64,000 nt of DNA from positions 450,531,096 through 450,595,095 of the forward strand of contig JASDDO010000026.1 of the NCBI GenBank assembly GCA_030015575.1, written 5' to 3'. The DNA comes from Agapanthus africanus. Taxonomy: Eukaryota; Streptophyta; Magnoliopsida; Asparagales; Amaryllidaceae. The notes under the pieces are model-generated. The model did no database searches. It saw only the letters and a list, made by a program, of their open reading frames with translations, and was not told where the DNA came from. Shown here in pieces: positions 12,196-24,098 of this stretch. The first letter of the stretch is position 1. Every line of letters starts with the position of its first letter. The translations under genes and the position numbers were made by a program.

Positions 12196-15100
12196 ATGAC
12201 CGTACTTAAGTTATTACTAGATAAAAACATACTGGCAGGTCCAAACTACAATGATTGGCTCGGGAATGTCAAAATGGCAATCACTTATGACAAGCTGGGG
12301 TATCATCTTACCACCAAAGCTCCCTTTGTCCCAGGTCCCACCTCCAGCCTCGCGGATAAGGAAATCCGTAAGACCTGGGAGATCGACTGCGAGAAGGCGA
12401 AGTGCCTCGTGCTTGCCTCTATGGACAATGAACATCAGCGGAAGCATGAGAATATGGACCTTGAATCCATATTTCTCCATACAAAAGAACTGTATGGAGA
12501 GCAATCCCGTATCGCCAGATATGAAGTCTCGAAAAAGTTGTTTTCGGCGAGATTGGCCGTCAGATCATCGGTAGCGGAACACGTGCTTAAGATGATTGGT
12601 TATATTGAAGAGCTCGCGGACCTTGGGACCACGTTAGAGAGCGAGCTCTAAACTGACTTGATTCTCCAGTCCCTTCCTTCCACTTACGCCCAGTTTATCC
12701 TGAACTTCAACTTTCAAGAAAAAGAAGTTAAACTTTCAGAACTCCTCAACATGCTGAGGAGTGCAGAGGGCACCCTACAGAAAGGTAGGGAAACATCCAC
12801 TTTGTTTGTTGGAGGACCTTCCTCTTCTAGGTCCAAGGTGAAAGCCAAGGGAAAGAAGAAGAAAGCCCCCACCAAACCAAGGGGCGGTGTTAGTAAAGTG
12901 AAAGCAAAGGGAAAAGCAAAGGCAACAAAGATAGCGGGGCAGCTTGTGGGAAAGGAAGAGTGCTTCTATTGTCATAAGAAAGGACACTGGAAAAAGGATT
13001 GCAGGGCTTGGAAGGCCAAGAACCAGGACCCGAAGCAAGTTGCGGCTTCGGCTTCAGGTGTGTATGTTATTGAAAACCGTCTATCAATAAACTCTACTTC
13101 ATGGGTATTGGTTACCGGATCAGAATCTCATATCTGTAATTCTTTGCAGGAACTGAGAAAGCGTAGGGTTTTGAAGGCAGGTGATATGACTCTCAGAGTT
13201 GCAAACGGAGCTGGCATGGATGCTGAGTCCATGGGGGACTATCACTTGGGATTGTCAGATGGACATGTTCTGGTTTTACGGAATTGTTATTTTGTACACA
13301 ATGCAACTTGTAATATCATATCTGTATCTTTAATGTCTAAAGAAGGTTATGAATTTGCATTTGTAAGCAATGTTGTAAACATTCACCTTAATCATGTTCT
13401 GATTGGGTCAGGTACATTAAGCAATGGTATATACGTATTAAACCAACCACAGATTTTCAATGTCCAGAATACACACAAAAGAAAGTCTCCAGAAATCAAT
13501 CATGCTTTCTTATGGCATTGTAGACTGGGTCACATCAATGAGATAAGGTTGACGAAGTTGCATACAGAATGATATTTGGATCCGTTCGAATATCAATCAT
13601 ATGCAACTTGTCAATCTTGTCTTAAAGAAAAGATGACAAAGACTCTGTTCACTGGACACGGAGTAAGGGCGAGCGAGCTCTTGGGGCTCGTACACAGTGA
13701 TGTGTGCGGTCCAATGTCTACACATGCACGAAGCGGTTATTCTTACTTCATTACTTTTACGGATTGTTTTTCAAGGTTCGGACATGTCTTCTTAATGAAG
13801 CATAAATCTGAAGCCTTTGAAAAATTCCAGGAATACAAGAATGAAGTAGAAAAACAAACAGGCAAAAGTATCAAGACACTGAGATCTGATCGAGGTGGTG
13901 AATACTTAAGTGCCGAGTTCCTGAATTACCTAAAAGAGAATGGAATTCTCTCTCAGCTTACTCCTCCATACACTCCACAACATAACGGTGTATCGGAGAG
14001 ACGGAACCGAACCCTATTGGATATGGTACGTTCCATGATGAGTAACGCTGAGTTACCACGATCATTCTAGGGATATGCACTAGAATCAGCTGCATATCTT
14101 TTGGACCGAGTTACAACTAAGACTGTGGCTACCACACCATATCAGATGTGGAGTGGGAAGAAACCCTATCTTCAATATCTGAAGATTTGGGGATGTCCAT
14201 CTTTTGTCAAAAAGCAGCATGCGGACAAACTCGAGGCACGCTCAGTACAGTGCAAGTTTGTGAGATACCCAAAGAACTCCAGGGGGTATCTTTTCTATTA
14301 CGCAAAAGAACAAAAGGTTTTTGTCTCTCGTAATGCCCACATTCTGGAGCATCAGTTCTTAGAAAAAGAAATAAGTCGGAGCGCAATAGAACTGGAAGAA
14401 ATTCCAGAACCACAAACTATTACTGAAAGCTTAGTAGAACCAGAGGGTTCGAAAGAATAGGACATTCCTGCGCCGCTCCGCAGAAGTAGTAGGTAGTCTC
14501 GTCCGCCCGAGAGATACTACGGGTTTCTCATAGACGAGGATAGAGAAGATTGCATCATTGATAATGATGAGCCAACTAGCTTCCAGCAAGCCATTCAGAG
14601 CGTTGACTCGGTAAAATGGCTGGATGCAATGCGGACCGAAATAGAGTCCATGTACACCAACAAAGTATGGACTTTGGACGTTGCTCCAGATAGGGTAAAA
14701 CCCGTAGGATGCAAGTGGATCTTCAAGAGGAAGATTGGTGTAGATGGACAGGTCGAGACCTATAAGGGTAGACTTGTTGCAAAGGGTTTTCGTCAATGAC
14801 CTGGTTTGGACTATGACGAAACCTTTTCTCCAATGGCTATGCTGAAATCCATTCGGATCCTTCTTGCCATTGCCGCCTTCCACGATTATGAGATTTGGCA
14901 GATGGACGTAAAGACCGCTTTTCTAAATGGAAATTTAGAGGAGTGTGTCTATATGGACTAGCCAGAGGGTTTCATTCAGAGTGGGAGTAGCGGAAAAGTG
15001 TGCAAGTTGCTTAAGTCCATTTATGGACTAAAGCAGGTATCGCGGAGTTGGAACATCTGTTTTGATGAGACGGTCAAAGAATTTGGCTTTATCAAAAATC

Positions 15101-15223
15101 CAGATGAACCATGCATCTATAGTAAAATTGTAGCACGAACTGTCGTATTCCTCGTTTTATACGTGGACGGCATTCTCTTGATAAGAAATGACATTCCTAT
15201 CCTACAATCTGTCAAAGGGTTCT
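12196..15223 (+). pseudogene. Element B gag-protease-integrase-RT (first part), broken
   Basis: Order of parts: gag of the UBN2 type from the ATG at 12196; a lysine-rich stretch; CCHC zinc knuckle CFYCHKKGHWKKDC near 12961-13002; protease near 13105 in the WVL-TGS-SHIC context; the pre-integrase zinc region (WHCRLGHI) near 13510; integrase core about 13680-14080 with RSDRGGEY; then reverse transcriptase from about 14640, reaching the YVD motif region before element D cuts it. About six breaks in all, so it is a fossil. Neighbouring element D was inserted within the RT sequence and left GTTCT on both sides. Confidence 0.9.
15219..15223 (+). repeat. Target-site duplication of element D, left copy
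   Basis: GTTCT, repeated at 36044-36048. Together with LTR ends TG...CA this defines element D exactly. Confidence 0.92.
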
Positions 15224-18051
15224 TGTAACACCCGAGCCCAATGCTACTATTTTCAGTTACTGTTTGAGCATAATGTGGTACTTATTTCATTTAGCTTGCT
15301 TGTTTGTTGCTTACTGTAAATTTTTACCCGGCAAAGTCATTTCTGCATATAACAAATTTTGGCATCTAAAATAAAATTAAAAATATTCATCGTGGCCTAC
15401 TTGACACCCCTAACCCCGTTGTAGCGTCCGTACATCGTGTTCTCGTCCCGTTCAGTGAAACGGGCGAATTTGGATGGCTACGTGCGCGTACGTGTGTCCG
15501 TGTTGGGGGTATGCTTTTTGATCATAACACAGTTAATTTTAAAATTTGGATCCCGCTTAAAATCCTATTATTTCAATTTCGAATTTTTGGACCCAACCGG
15601 GGCGCGATTTGGAAATGTTTTATTTAGCGCCAAAACCCAAATTTTAATATTCTTTAAACCATAATATATTTCCTTAACCCTATACATATTACTGTTCCAT
15701 GAATCTTTTAATCAAATTTTTCCTAACAGATTAATTTGTCTCAGCCAATCACCAAGCCTCCACTTATCCCGTGGGCCCCATTCCCTTTCTCTCTCTCTCC
15801 CATAATCTCTCTCTCTCCTATAATCTCTCTCTCTCTCTTCTTTTTCTTTAAATCTTTTCCCTCCTCCTCTATTTCTCACGAAACACAGAAAACCCATCCG
15901 AGCACCGTCGCAGCGAGCCCTAGACGCCTCCATCCTCGCCGCCGCAGCCCCAACGCCGGCGACGCCATCACTATCACCCTCGCCTCCTCATCCTCATCTC
16001 ACCAAGTCCTCTTCCTCCTTTCCCCACGCTCCAGTGCGCAGTGCACCTTCACTGCGACCCTCGCCGCTGCAGCCATCGTCGTCGACACCCGCACCACCAC
16101 CTTCACCCTTCTCACCCCCGACCATCTCCTCTTCCCCTCCTTCCTCCGTTCCCGCACCCCCTGCACCAGCGCCGCGACCACCCTTGAGCACCCAGTGCTA
16201 CTGTTCACCGCCGGAGCACTGTCATCGCGACCTACGATATCGACCCCTTTACTGATCATCGTAAGCACCCTCTCAGACCCTCCTTCCCTCTTTCTTTGTA
16301 TTTTCCTTGTATTTTTTTGCTTTCTTGTTGCATGCCTTGACCTTTTGTTCATTGTTCTTTCATCGGCCGGAATCCGGCGATGCCGACGACGTGATCCGAC
16401 ATTCCAGCGAGGTACCCCGACCCGCGTGGTTCCATTGTTCGTTGTTTGGGTTCAATCCGTGAACCGTGCGCCCGTCGCGAGTTTCCCCGCCGACGTTTAC
16501 ATTCCGTTTTTCCCGGTTCGCGACCCATCGAGGCAAGTACCCCTTGCTACATGCTATACAATATTTACAAATATATTATGACGCCTCAAAACCAGTAAAT
16601 TTAACTTGGTACGATAACTTCCCATTTTCGGGTACAATATTGCATTATATCATTTTACTGTTAAACATGGAACCTACAGTTGCAAATTGAAACAAATCAC
16701 CATATTTACCTGTTTAATCACATTTATAATGTTAATGTAGCTTATGGCATTTATCCTTGTAGTTCTGTTCCATTCGGACACTCGTATGCTTGTAACCTGA
16801 AATAGCTGTACTGAACCGTACATAAATCATTGCACCTCTAAGGGTTCCTAAACCTGTTAACATGACTAAACGGCTATATTTGTCTTACTGCACTCTTGTA
16901 ATCATCTCTATAACAAATTCATAACTGTATTGCAAATTGAATGAAACTGTCTATTACTTAATTCATTGCTTATCTCATGTTGTTGATACCCATGCTAGAT
17001 TATATAACTGATTGTGAGCACACCCACGATATTGTTTACATCTTGACCTGACGTTGCTACACATATATATATTGATTTACTTGACATGGTACCGTACACT
17101 GTTGACTTGACCTGATGTACCATGACCCGACCCGTTACCTGATCTTGTGTCTAATGCCATCAAACCTGACATGTAGTCCTCATGGACCGTTCCTGTTGTC
17201 TATCCAGACAAACCTGCTTTTATCTGATCCTGTGTTGGCATTAGTTCTTGATTACTGAATACCTGACTCGACATACATAACTTGGGGGTATGGGGAAATG
17301 AAAGGTGAAACCTGACTTGTAACTCAACAGTTCAATACCTGTTCTGATCAGTATTACGGGCTAGGCCAGCCCCGGAGTGATGATGCTGACATCACTCGCC
17401 CATCCTGCTACCTGTTACTGCCTAGCGGCACGTCTCGGATTCAGCCCCGAGAGTCTTGACCGTGGTCCCGGGCATGCACGGGATACTATTGAGTTACATC
17501 GACGATTCATCAATTGATTTCAAAGACTCTAGAATAGAAAACCTGATAGAACAGTTTAGTTTACCCACTGCACACTACCATGTACTGATCTGATTCATAT
17601 TATTGTTATTCTTGCTGTATTCATGTTTATTTTGCATTGCCTGTTACACTTTTCATATTATATTACTTGATGACATGACGCGCTGACATCTGGGTTTTGC
17701 ATGGCCCAGATTCCGTACCGCTGTTGCAGTCTGAGCAGGAGTACTTCAGCCAGTAGGCTGAGCTGTGAGGTGTCAGTAGTAGTTAGTTTATTTCCTGCAT
17801 TTATTTCCTGATGTGAGCCCGCATTATGGGACATACATTTCAGTTATTTGTATTGGATCATTTGCTTCCGCATTTATTTATTATTGACTCCTGTTATCTT
17901 GGATTATGGACATGTTTTAGATAGTTTTATCTTGTTCTTGATATCTCTACAGCCGTAATGTGACTGTGGATGGATACTTCCTACCCACATGTAGCATGGT
18001 TGGCTATGTTACGTGCCCAATCTAGCGTACTCTGGGAAGCGGGGCATGACA
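15224..18051 (+). repeat. Element D 5' LTR (2,828 bp)
   Basis: Starts TGTAACACCCGAGCCC and ends GCGGGGCATGACA. Around 15780-16250 it has CT microsatellites followed by a GC-rich stretch that resembles a plant promoter plus 5' leader, followed by GTAAGC-type splice donor-like sequence near 16260. A 281-codon open frame across this stretch is low-complexity and is not kept in the other LTR. Confidence 0.93.
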
Positions 18052-18426
18052 TGGTTCTTTTGGTATCAGAGCCATAGGTTAGTTGGGTTGATTCTTTTGT
18101 AGTTGGGTATTGTACCCAATACACGAATCAGAATACCCGTGTTTAGGAAACATGTCCTGCCACTTTGCCGTTTACCATTCTTGAATCACATTCTTCCCGA
18201 TTATATCTTTTACGATGTGCAAACTTCCTTTGTATATCGACTCGAAAAACATGATTTCTTGTTATCTCTAGGACTTAGACGACTTGGGTGGAGTTAAGTA
18301 ATTGTGGCTATGATACCGCGGCATAGTTACAATACGGTACTCTATTTAAGTATCTTGGAGTTCTAGCGTTGATCTATATATTGAATCTATCATCATGCTA
18401 ATGTTGGGTGTTTTGATTTCTGGGAT
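18052..18426 (+). other. Element D leader with primer site
   Basis: TGGTATCAGAGCC at 18061-18073 matches the tRNA-Met(i) primer site, nine bases after the LTR. The 20 bases at 18091-18110 are identical to the 20 bases at 33201-33220 just before the 3' LTR. CCGCGG at 18316-18321 sits inside CTATG...CATAG about 250 bases after the primer site, at best a weak relative of the palindromes in the other elements. Confidence 0.85.
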
Positions 18427-21400
18427 ATGGCAGATAAGAATTTGAAAACGTACCAGAGGCGTGTGGACGAAGCCGCCATGCTTGGAGTGATAAGGGGAAT
18501 ACTGGAGAATCAAAAGAGGCAGACTGAGCTGATCCAGCAGCAAGCAGACTCGTTTCAGGAAGGTTTGCAGATCGTTCAGCAGTCTGTAAACAACGTTGGA
18601 GCTAAACCAGTTGACCGAGTAGGGACCGTGGCAGATTTCAGGCGTTTGGGTCCGTCTACATTTACTGGTTTGGAGGAGCCGTTGCCAGCCGAGCAGTGGC
18701 TAGTTGACACGGAGAATTTGCTGATCGCGGCACAGATTCCAGATGACAAAAGAGTTGATGTGGTACGCATTCAGTTAGTGGATTACGCTCGAGAATGGTG
18801 GCTTGTGGAGGAGACTCGCTTGCCCAAGCCGATCAAGTGGGCGGATTTTTCTAAGAGTTTCCTGGAGAAGTTCTTCCCGTGGACTGCACGGGAGGAAATG
18901 AAAGATAAGTTTATTGGGCTAAGGCAGAATGGAGCACCCGTGGATGTGCATGCAGCAGAGTGGACGAGACTCAGCAGATTCGCCGGACCTTTAGTCGCCA
19001 ACGATGCAGACAGGGCACGAAGGTTCATGCGCAGTTTGGATGTGTACATCCAGAGGCAGATTGTCTCCCTGGGTTTCACCACGTTCTCACAGGTTCTTAC
19101 GGCAGCTCGGGAACAGCAGAGTTTATCGGGGATGAAAGGGAGCTTGCAGCAGACAGCAGTTGCGGCAAGGAAGCCCGCATTTGTATCTAACCGAGCTCAT
19201 GGTCGCAGAGGTATTCCAGTGGACCATCGAGGTGTAGCACCCATGAAGAAGCCTGGGATCGTTGATCGAAGAAAGAGCATGATTTGTGACTACTGCCGTT
19301 TACCTGGGCACATGCAGAAGGAGTGTCGAAAGAGGCTGGGACTTTGTTTGGTTTGTGGAGCGGCTGATCACGCTGTTGGTGCTTGTCCATCGAAGCTTCG
19401 TACGAGGGATGATATTCAGAAGCCTCCGCAGAAACCGTTCCAAGGACAGAAACAGCTGACTCAAGGACCTAATCAGGCTCGAGCTTTTACCTTGACAGCT
19501 GAGGAAGCTAAGGCCTCAAGAGAAGTCGTTTCAGGTATTCTACTCGTTCATGGTTTTCCCGCATTGGCATTATTTGATTCTGGTGCATCCTATTGTTTTA
19601 TGTCATCCAAGTTTGTGACTACACACTCGATTACCTGCACGACCCTGTCTAGTTTCTGGGACATACACACTGGGATTGGAAAAATCATATCTAGTAGGGA
19701 ATGTAAAGATTGTACAGTTGTTATGTGCGGACGGGAGCTTTTTGCAGATTTCTTGGTGATTGATACGGGCAGCTATGAAGTCGTCTTTGGAATGGATTTT
19801 CTTGGCACTTCCCATGCTCACATTGATTGTAGGGCAAAGAAAGCAATCTTCCAGATTCCCGGACATCCTGAGTTTACCTTCGCTGGAGGAAGCAGTTCTG
19901 TCGGGCCAGTCGAGTTTAGGGCTAGGCCGACAAACAATACTCTTGCAGCAATGGAAGTGGATAGTAGTGATGAGCCGGCGGTTGTTCGTGATTTTATGGA
20001 TGTGTTTGACAAAATATCGGGTTTACCGCCGAAGCGAGATGTGGAGTTCGCAATTGATCTTATTCCTGGTGCAGCGCTAGTATCCAAAGCATATTATCCA
20101 ATGGCACCAGTAGAGTTGGAAGAAGTTAAGAAGCAGGTTGCTGAATTGCTTGAGAAAGGTTGGATTCGAAGCAGTAACTCGCCTTGGGGAGCTCCAGTTC
20201 TTCTAGTAAAGAAGAAGGATGGCACGAGAAGGATGTGCATCGACTATCGAGAATTAAACCGGGTGACTATTAAGAACAAGTACCCGATCCCTCGCATTGG
20301 AGAACTTTTTGAGCAGCTTAGTGGCGCGAGGGTATTCTCGAAGCTGGATTTGTGATCCGGATATCATCAGGTTTGAGTGAAAGCAGAAGATATTTGTAAG
20401 ACGGCGTTCCGAACTCGGTATGGACATTACGAGTACTTAGTGATGCCCTTCGGAGTAACGAATGCCCCGGCAGTATTCATGGACTTGATGAACCGAATCT
20501 TTTCACCGTTCTTGGATCAGTTCATTATGGTATTCATTGACGATATTCTGGTTTACTCGAAGAGTTTTGAGGAGCATGCTGAGCATTTGAAGATCGCACT
20601 GCAGACGTTGAGACAGGAGAAATTGTATGCGAAGATGAGTAAGTGCGAGTTTTGGCTGGAAGAAGTAAAGTTTTTGGGGCATGTTGTGTCTGGCGATGGC
20701 ATTGCCGTCGATCCAGAAAAGATTGCAGCAGTTCGAGATTGGCCTATTCCAAAGATTGTTGCTGAGATAAGAAGTTTCCTTGGATTAGCCGGATACTACA
20801 GAAGATTTGTGGAGAACTTTGCTCGTCTGGCAGAGCCGTTAACCAAGCTTATGTGCAAGGAGGTACCCTTTGTATGGACGGATAAGTGTGCGTTAGCTTT
20901 CGAGACGTTGAAGCAGAAGTTGATAACCGCCCCTATTCTGATCGTGCCAGACAATTCCGGAGGATTGGTGATTCACAACGACGCATCTGGGAAAGGATTG
21001 GGATGTGTTTTGATGCAGCATGGGAAAGTTGTAGCGTACGCATCAAGACAGTTGAAGACCCATGAGAAGAATTATCCAACTCATGACTTGGAGCTTGCGG
21101 CTGTGATTTTCGCTTTGAAGATTCGGAGACACTACCTTTTAGGCGAAAGGGTCAAAGTTTTTACAGATCATAAGAGCTTGAAGTATGTGTTCACACAGAA
21201 GGAGCTTAACATGAGGCAGCGTAGATGGTTGGAGCTGATGGCTGACTACGATCTTGATCTTAAGTACCATCCGGGGAAGGTTAATGTTGTGCCAGATGCG
21301 CTTAGTCGGTTACCAGCAATTCAGGTGTTAACTACGCAGAAGATCGTTGCAGATTTTCGAAGATTTGACTTGGAGGTTGTGCTACCGCGTTCTACGGGAT

Positions 21401-21911
21401 AGTTGATGCAGCTGCAAGTGCATTCGTCATTGATTGAGAATATTAAGGCGGCATAATCGCAGGATCCTAGACTGCAAAAGTTTCGAGAGCCGATTGAAGC
21501 CGGACTACGAACAGATTTACTGATCCATGAAGATGGTTCGCTGAGGTACGGTAGCCGTTTGTGTGTGCTAAAGGGGGATATTCGTGAAGAGCTTATGAAG
21601 GAGGCACACAGTTCAGCTTATTCTGTACATCCAGGAGGCACAAAGATGTACCGAGATATTCGACAGCATTTCTGGTGGGAAGGCATGAAACGGGAGATTG
21701 CTCGCTTTGTGGCGAAATGCTTGGTGTGTCAGCAAGTTAAGGCTGAACATCAAAGGGTTGCTGGTTTATTGCAACCACTTCCGATTCCTCAGTGGAAGTG
21801 GGAACATATAACCATGGATTTCGTTACGGCTTTACCGCGGAGTCGAAAAGGGAACAATGCAGTATGGGTAATTGTTGATCGGTTGACCAAGGCAGCTCAC
21901 TTTATTCCTTT
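18427..21911 (+). pseudogene. Element D gag-protease-RT-RNase H-integrase (first part), broken
   Basis: From the ATG at 18427: gag (Retrotrans_gag type) with two CCHC-type knuckles near 19287-19390 ([14 protein letters not shown], then [14 protein letters not shown]); aspartic protease LFDSGAS near 19570; reverse transcriptase from about 20090 with CIDYRELN and FIDDILVYS (near 20535); RNase H near 20980-21300 with NDAS; integrase from about 21600 with the H2C2 zinc region and MDFVTALP. Ends where element E enters. Broken at a few places; reads as a once complete polyprotein. Confidence 0.9.
21907..21911 (+). repeat. Target-site duplication of element E, left copy
   Basis: CCTTT, repeated at 32217-32221, flanking LTR termini TG...CA of element E. 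Confidence 0.92.
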
Positions 21912-24084
21912 TGTAGGGTTCCTAGGCACTCTTGTGAAGGTTCATAAGGCATCAAACATGCCCGGATTAAAATTTAGACGTGCCGAACAACCCAAAGCCG
22001 GGATCTTTGCTAGATTATTAGGGTTTAACATGCAAGATGATAACTTTTATCTAAGTGTGAGGGATTACAACCTTTGTAGTCCGCTCCTTCGCTTCACAAG
22101 CTCCGAGTAGAAGTCCCTTTGCCGCGATCCACGATCTCCCGGACTCATGAGAGGCTCCACGACTCGAACGATCCATGCTAGCTCGAAGTATTCCAAATCT
22201 CCGATGATCTACCTCGAAGTTGCAAAGACTCAAGCTATCTCACTCTAAAGAGATGAACACACTAATCTCATGGGCTAGATGAGATGAGGATGAGAGAGTA
22301 GTATTTTTGCTTTCCTTTTAAATCATTTTCTCTTATTTATTCATCACATAAGGAAAATCTAGTAAGCTTTCTTCAAGAGAGAAGAAGAAGATGATAATGG
22401 AAAAGATAATGATAATTCCTTTTGTGATGAATAGAAATAAAAGTATATGATTGAAGTATTAACCATGGTCACGGATGAGTGGCTAATAATGTGTAGAGAA
22501 ACAACTAGAGTTACGGTTTGGTTGGGTTAAAATGTGTCATCAACAAATATCTTAACCAAGACAAAAGAAGTTGCTTCTAGAAGGTGCATGAAGCATCTAA
22601 CCCTAATCAAACCCTAACCTCAATTAATCATCCTTAAACATGTTTAACAATTAATCATATCATGTCACAATAATATATATCACATATATATTATATATTT
22701 GCAACAAAAGAAAATAATACAATTAACATATATCGCATATATATCAATGTATCAATCACTGAGAAAATGAAATAATAAAGCTAGCCAATATTAGATAATG
22801 TAATAATATATCATATATATTATTATACATTAAATCATCGAATCAACACTTGATCCGACGATCCGGCTATATCGAATATTACCGACAAATATATCATGTA
22901 CCGATTCATCGAATCAACACTTGATCCGATGACCCGGTTCATATCTAAATATCGCGAGAATATAATACGGTATCCCATATCGCATTATTCTCGGTCCTGC
23001 ACATATCACATATGTGCCTCTACTCCGTTTCGCCTGAGCCAAGAAACCTCTGTGTAGGACTCTAAAGAATCGTCAATACGCCGGTAGCAGGTGATGATCA
23101 TATCAAACACCCACAAGCTCCAAGCGGTCAGCTAAACGTAACAGCCACCCAGGTATTGAGCGATCAGAAGATCAACAAGCTAGCCTGTGCGTTCTCCTGT
23201 GAATCCAATTAGTAACACTCCCGTACAGTCCGGTCTGTTCGTCTGATATGTCGCATATCAAGTCTAGGGGTGGTATACGTCAGACCCCAGTAACCGATAA
23301 GTCGTGTCGATGTGTGGCTCATAACGGGTCGAGAAACTACTAGTAACACTTACCAGTAAATCTCTATATCAGCCCTGGCCAGGGACTTCCAGTTACAGCC
23401 AATCGAACACAGCACAACATCAACTCCCTATACCGGGAGAGACGAATCCCCTCCTATCGCTTATTGCCTCCATGTGATTCGGGACTGTACCCAAAAGCCA
23501 CCGTTTTGCACGCCCTCTTGGACGTGGTAAGGTGGAAATCAAAGCAAAGTGGGAATCACACAAGACTCTATGACGATCTCGGGTCTACAGACTACCCTGT
23601 ACCAGTGTCACCGGAGAACTGCCATCTGACGTGTGGTATATCACCATCTGGGAGTTCTCGGCGAGTCCGCCCAGTGTACCCAGTCTCTACTGAGCACCCG
23701 TACACCATCTCTGATGTCTAACACCGATGGATATGGGATCATCCATCGCCCATCATACGGGTCAAGATGCGTATACGCTAGTCTACTCTGGTGTATCGAT
23801 GCCTGTCTCGATATACCCTCGACTAGGAACAGTTATAGGATGTACTCATCGACTACCGCGGCCCCACTAGTATGATCTCATCATAGTCCCAGTAGTCGAG
23901 TACAGATCCTAAGGGCTTTATCAACATGTGAGAGTAAAACAGTAAACCAATACAAGTCAACATGTTAAGATAAAGTGAAACCAAATAGCATATTATCATG
24001 ACGAGCAAGAAAGTCATCTCTATATATATCCAAGCATCCATTATATGTACAACAATGGCCTCTAGGGCATATACATAACTAACA
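21912..24084 (-). repeat. Element E 3' LTR (2,173 bp)
   Basis: Plus-strand ends TGTAGGGTTCC and CATAACTAACA; followed by ATCTCCCACTTGCA, the complement of the purine tract. Short frames within it recur in the other LTR as copies and are not genes. Confidence 0.93.
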
Positions 24085-24098
24085 ATCTCCCACTTGCA

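Noticed and set aside
15736-16581. 281-codon open frame as a possible gene
   Set aside because: It lies wholly in the 5' LTR of D, is low-complexity (Ser/Pro/Thr runs from CT-rich DNA), and the matching stretch in the 3' LTR has no such frame.
18061-18073. tRNA gene
   Set aside because: Only the 13-base primer-site complement is present here and at the other primer sites; no cloverleaf sequence follows.
23464-23875. Frames of 80-85 codons repeated at 31583-31946
   Set aside because: They are in the two LTRs of E and run antisense to the element; copies, not genes.
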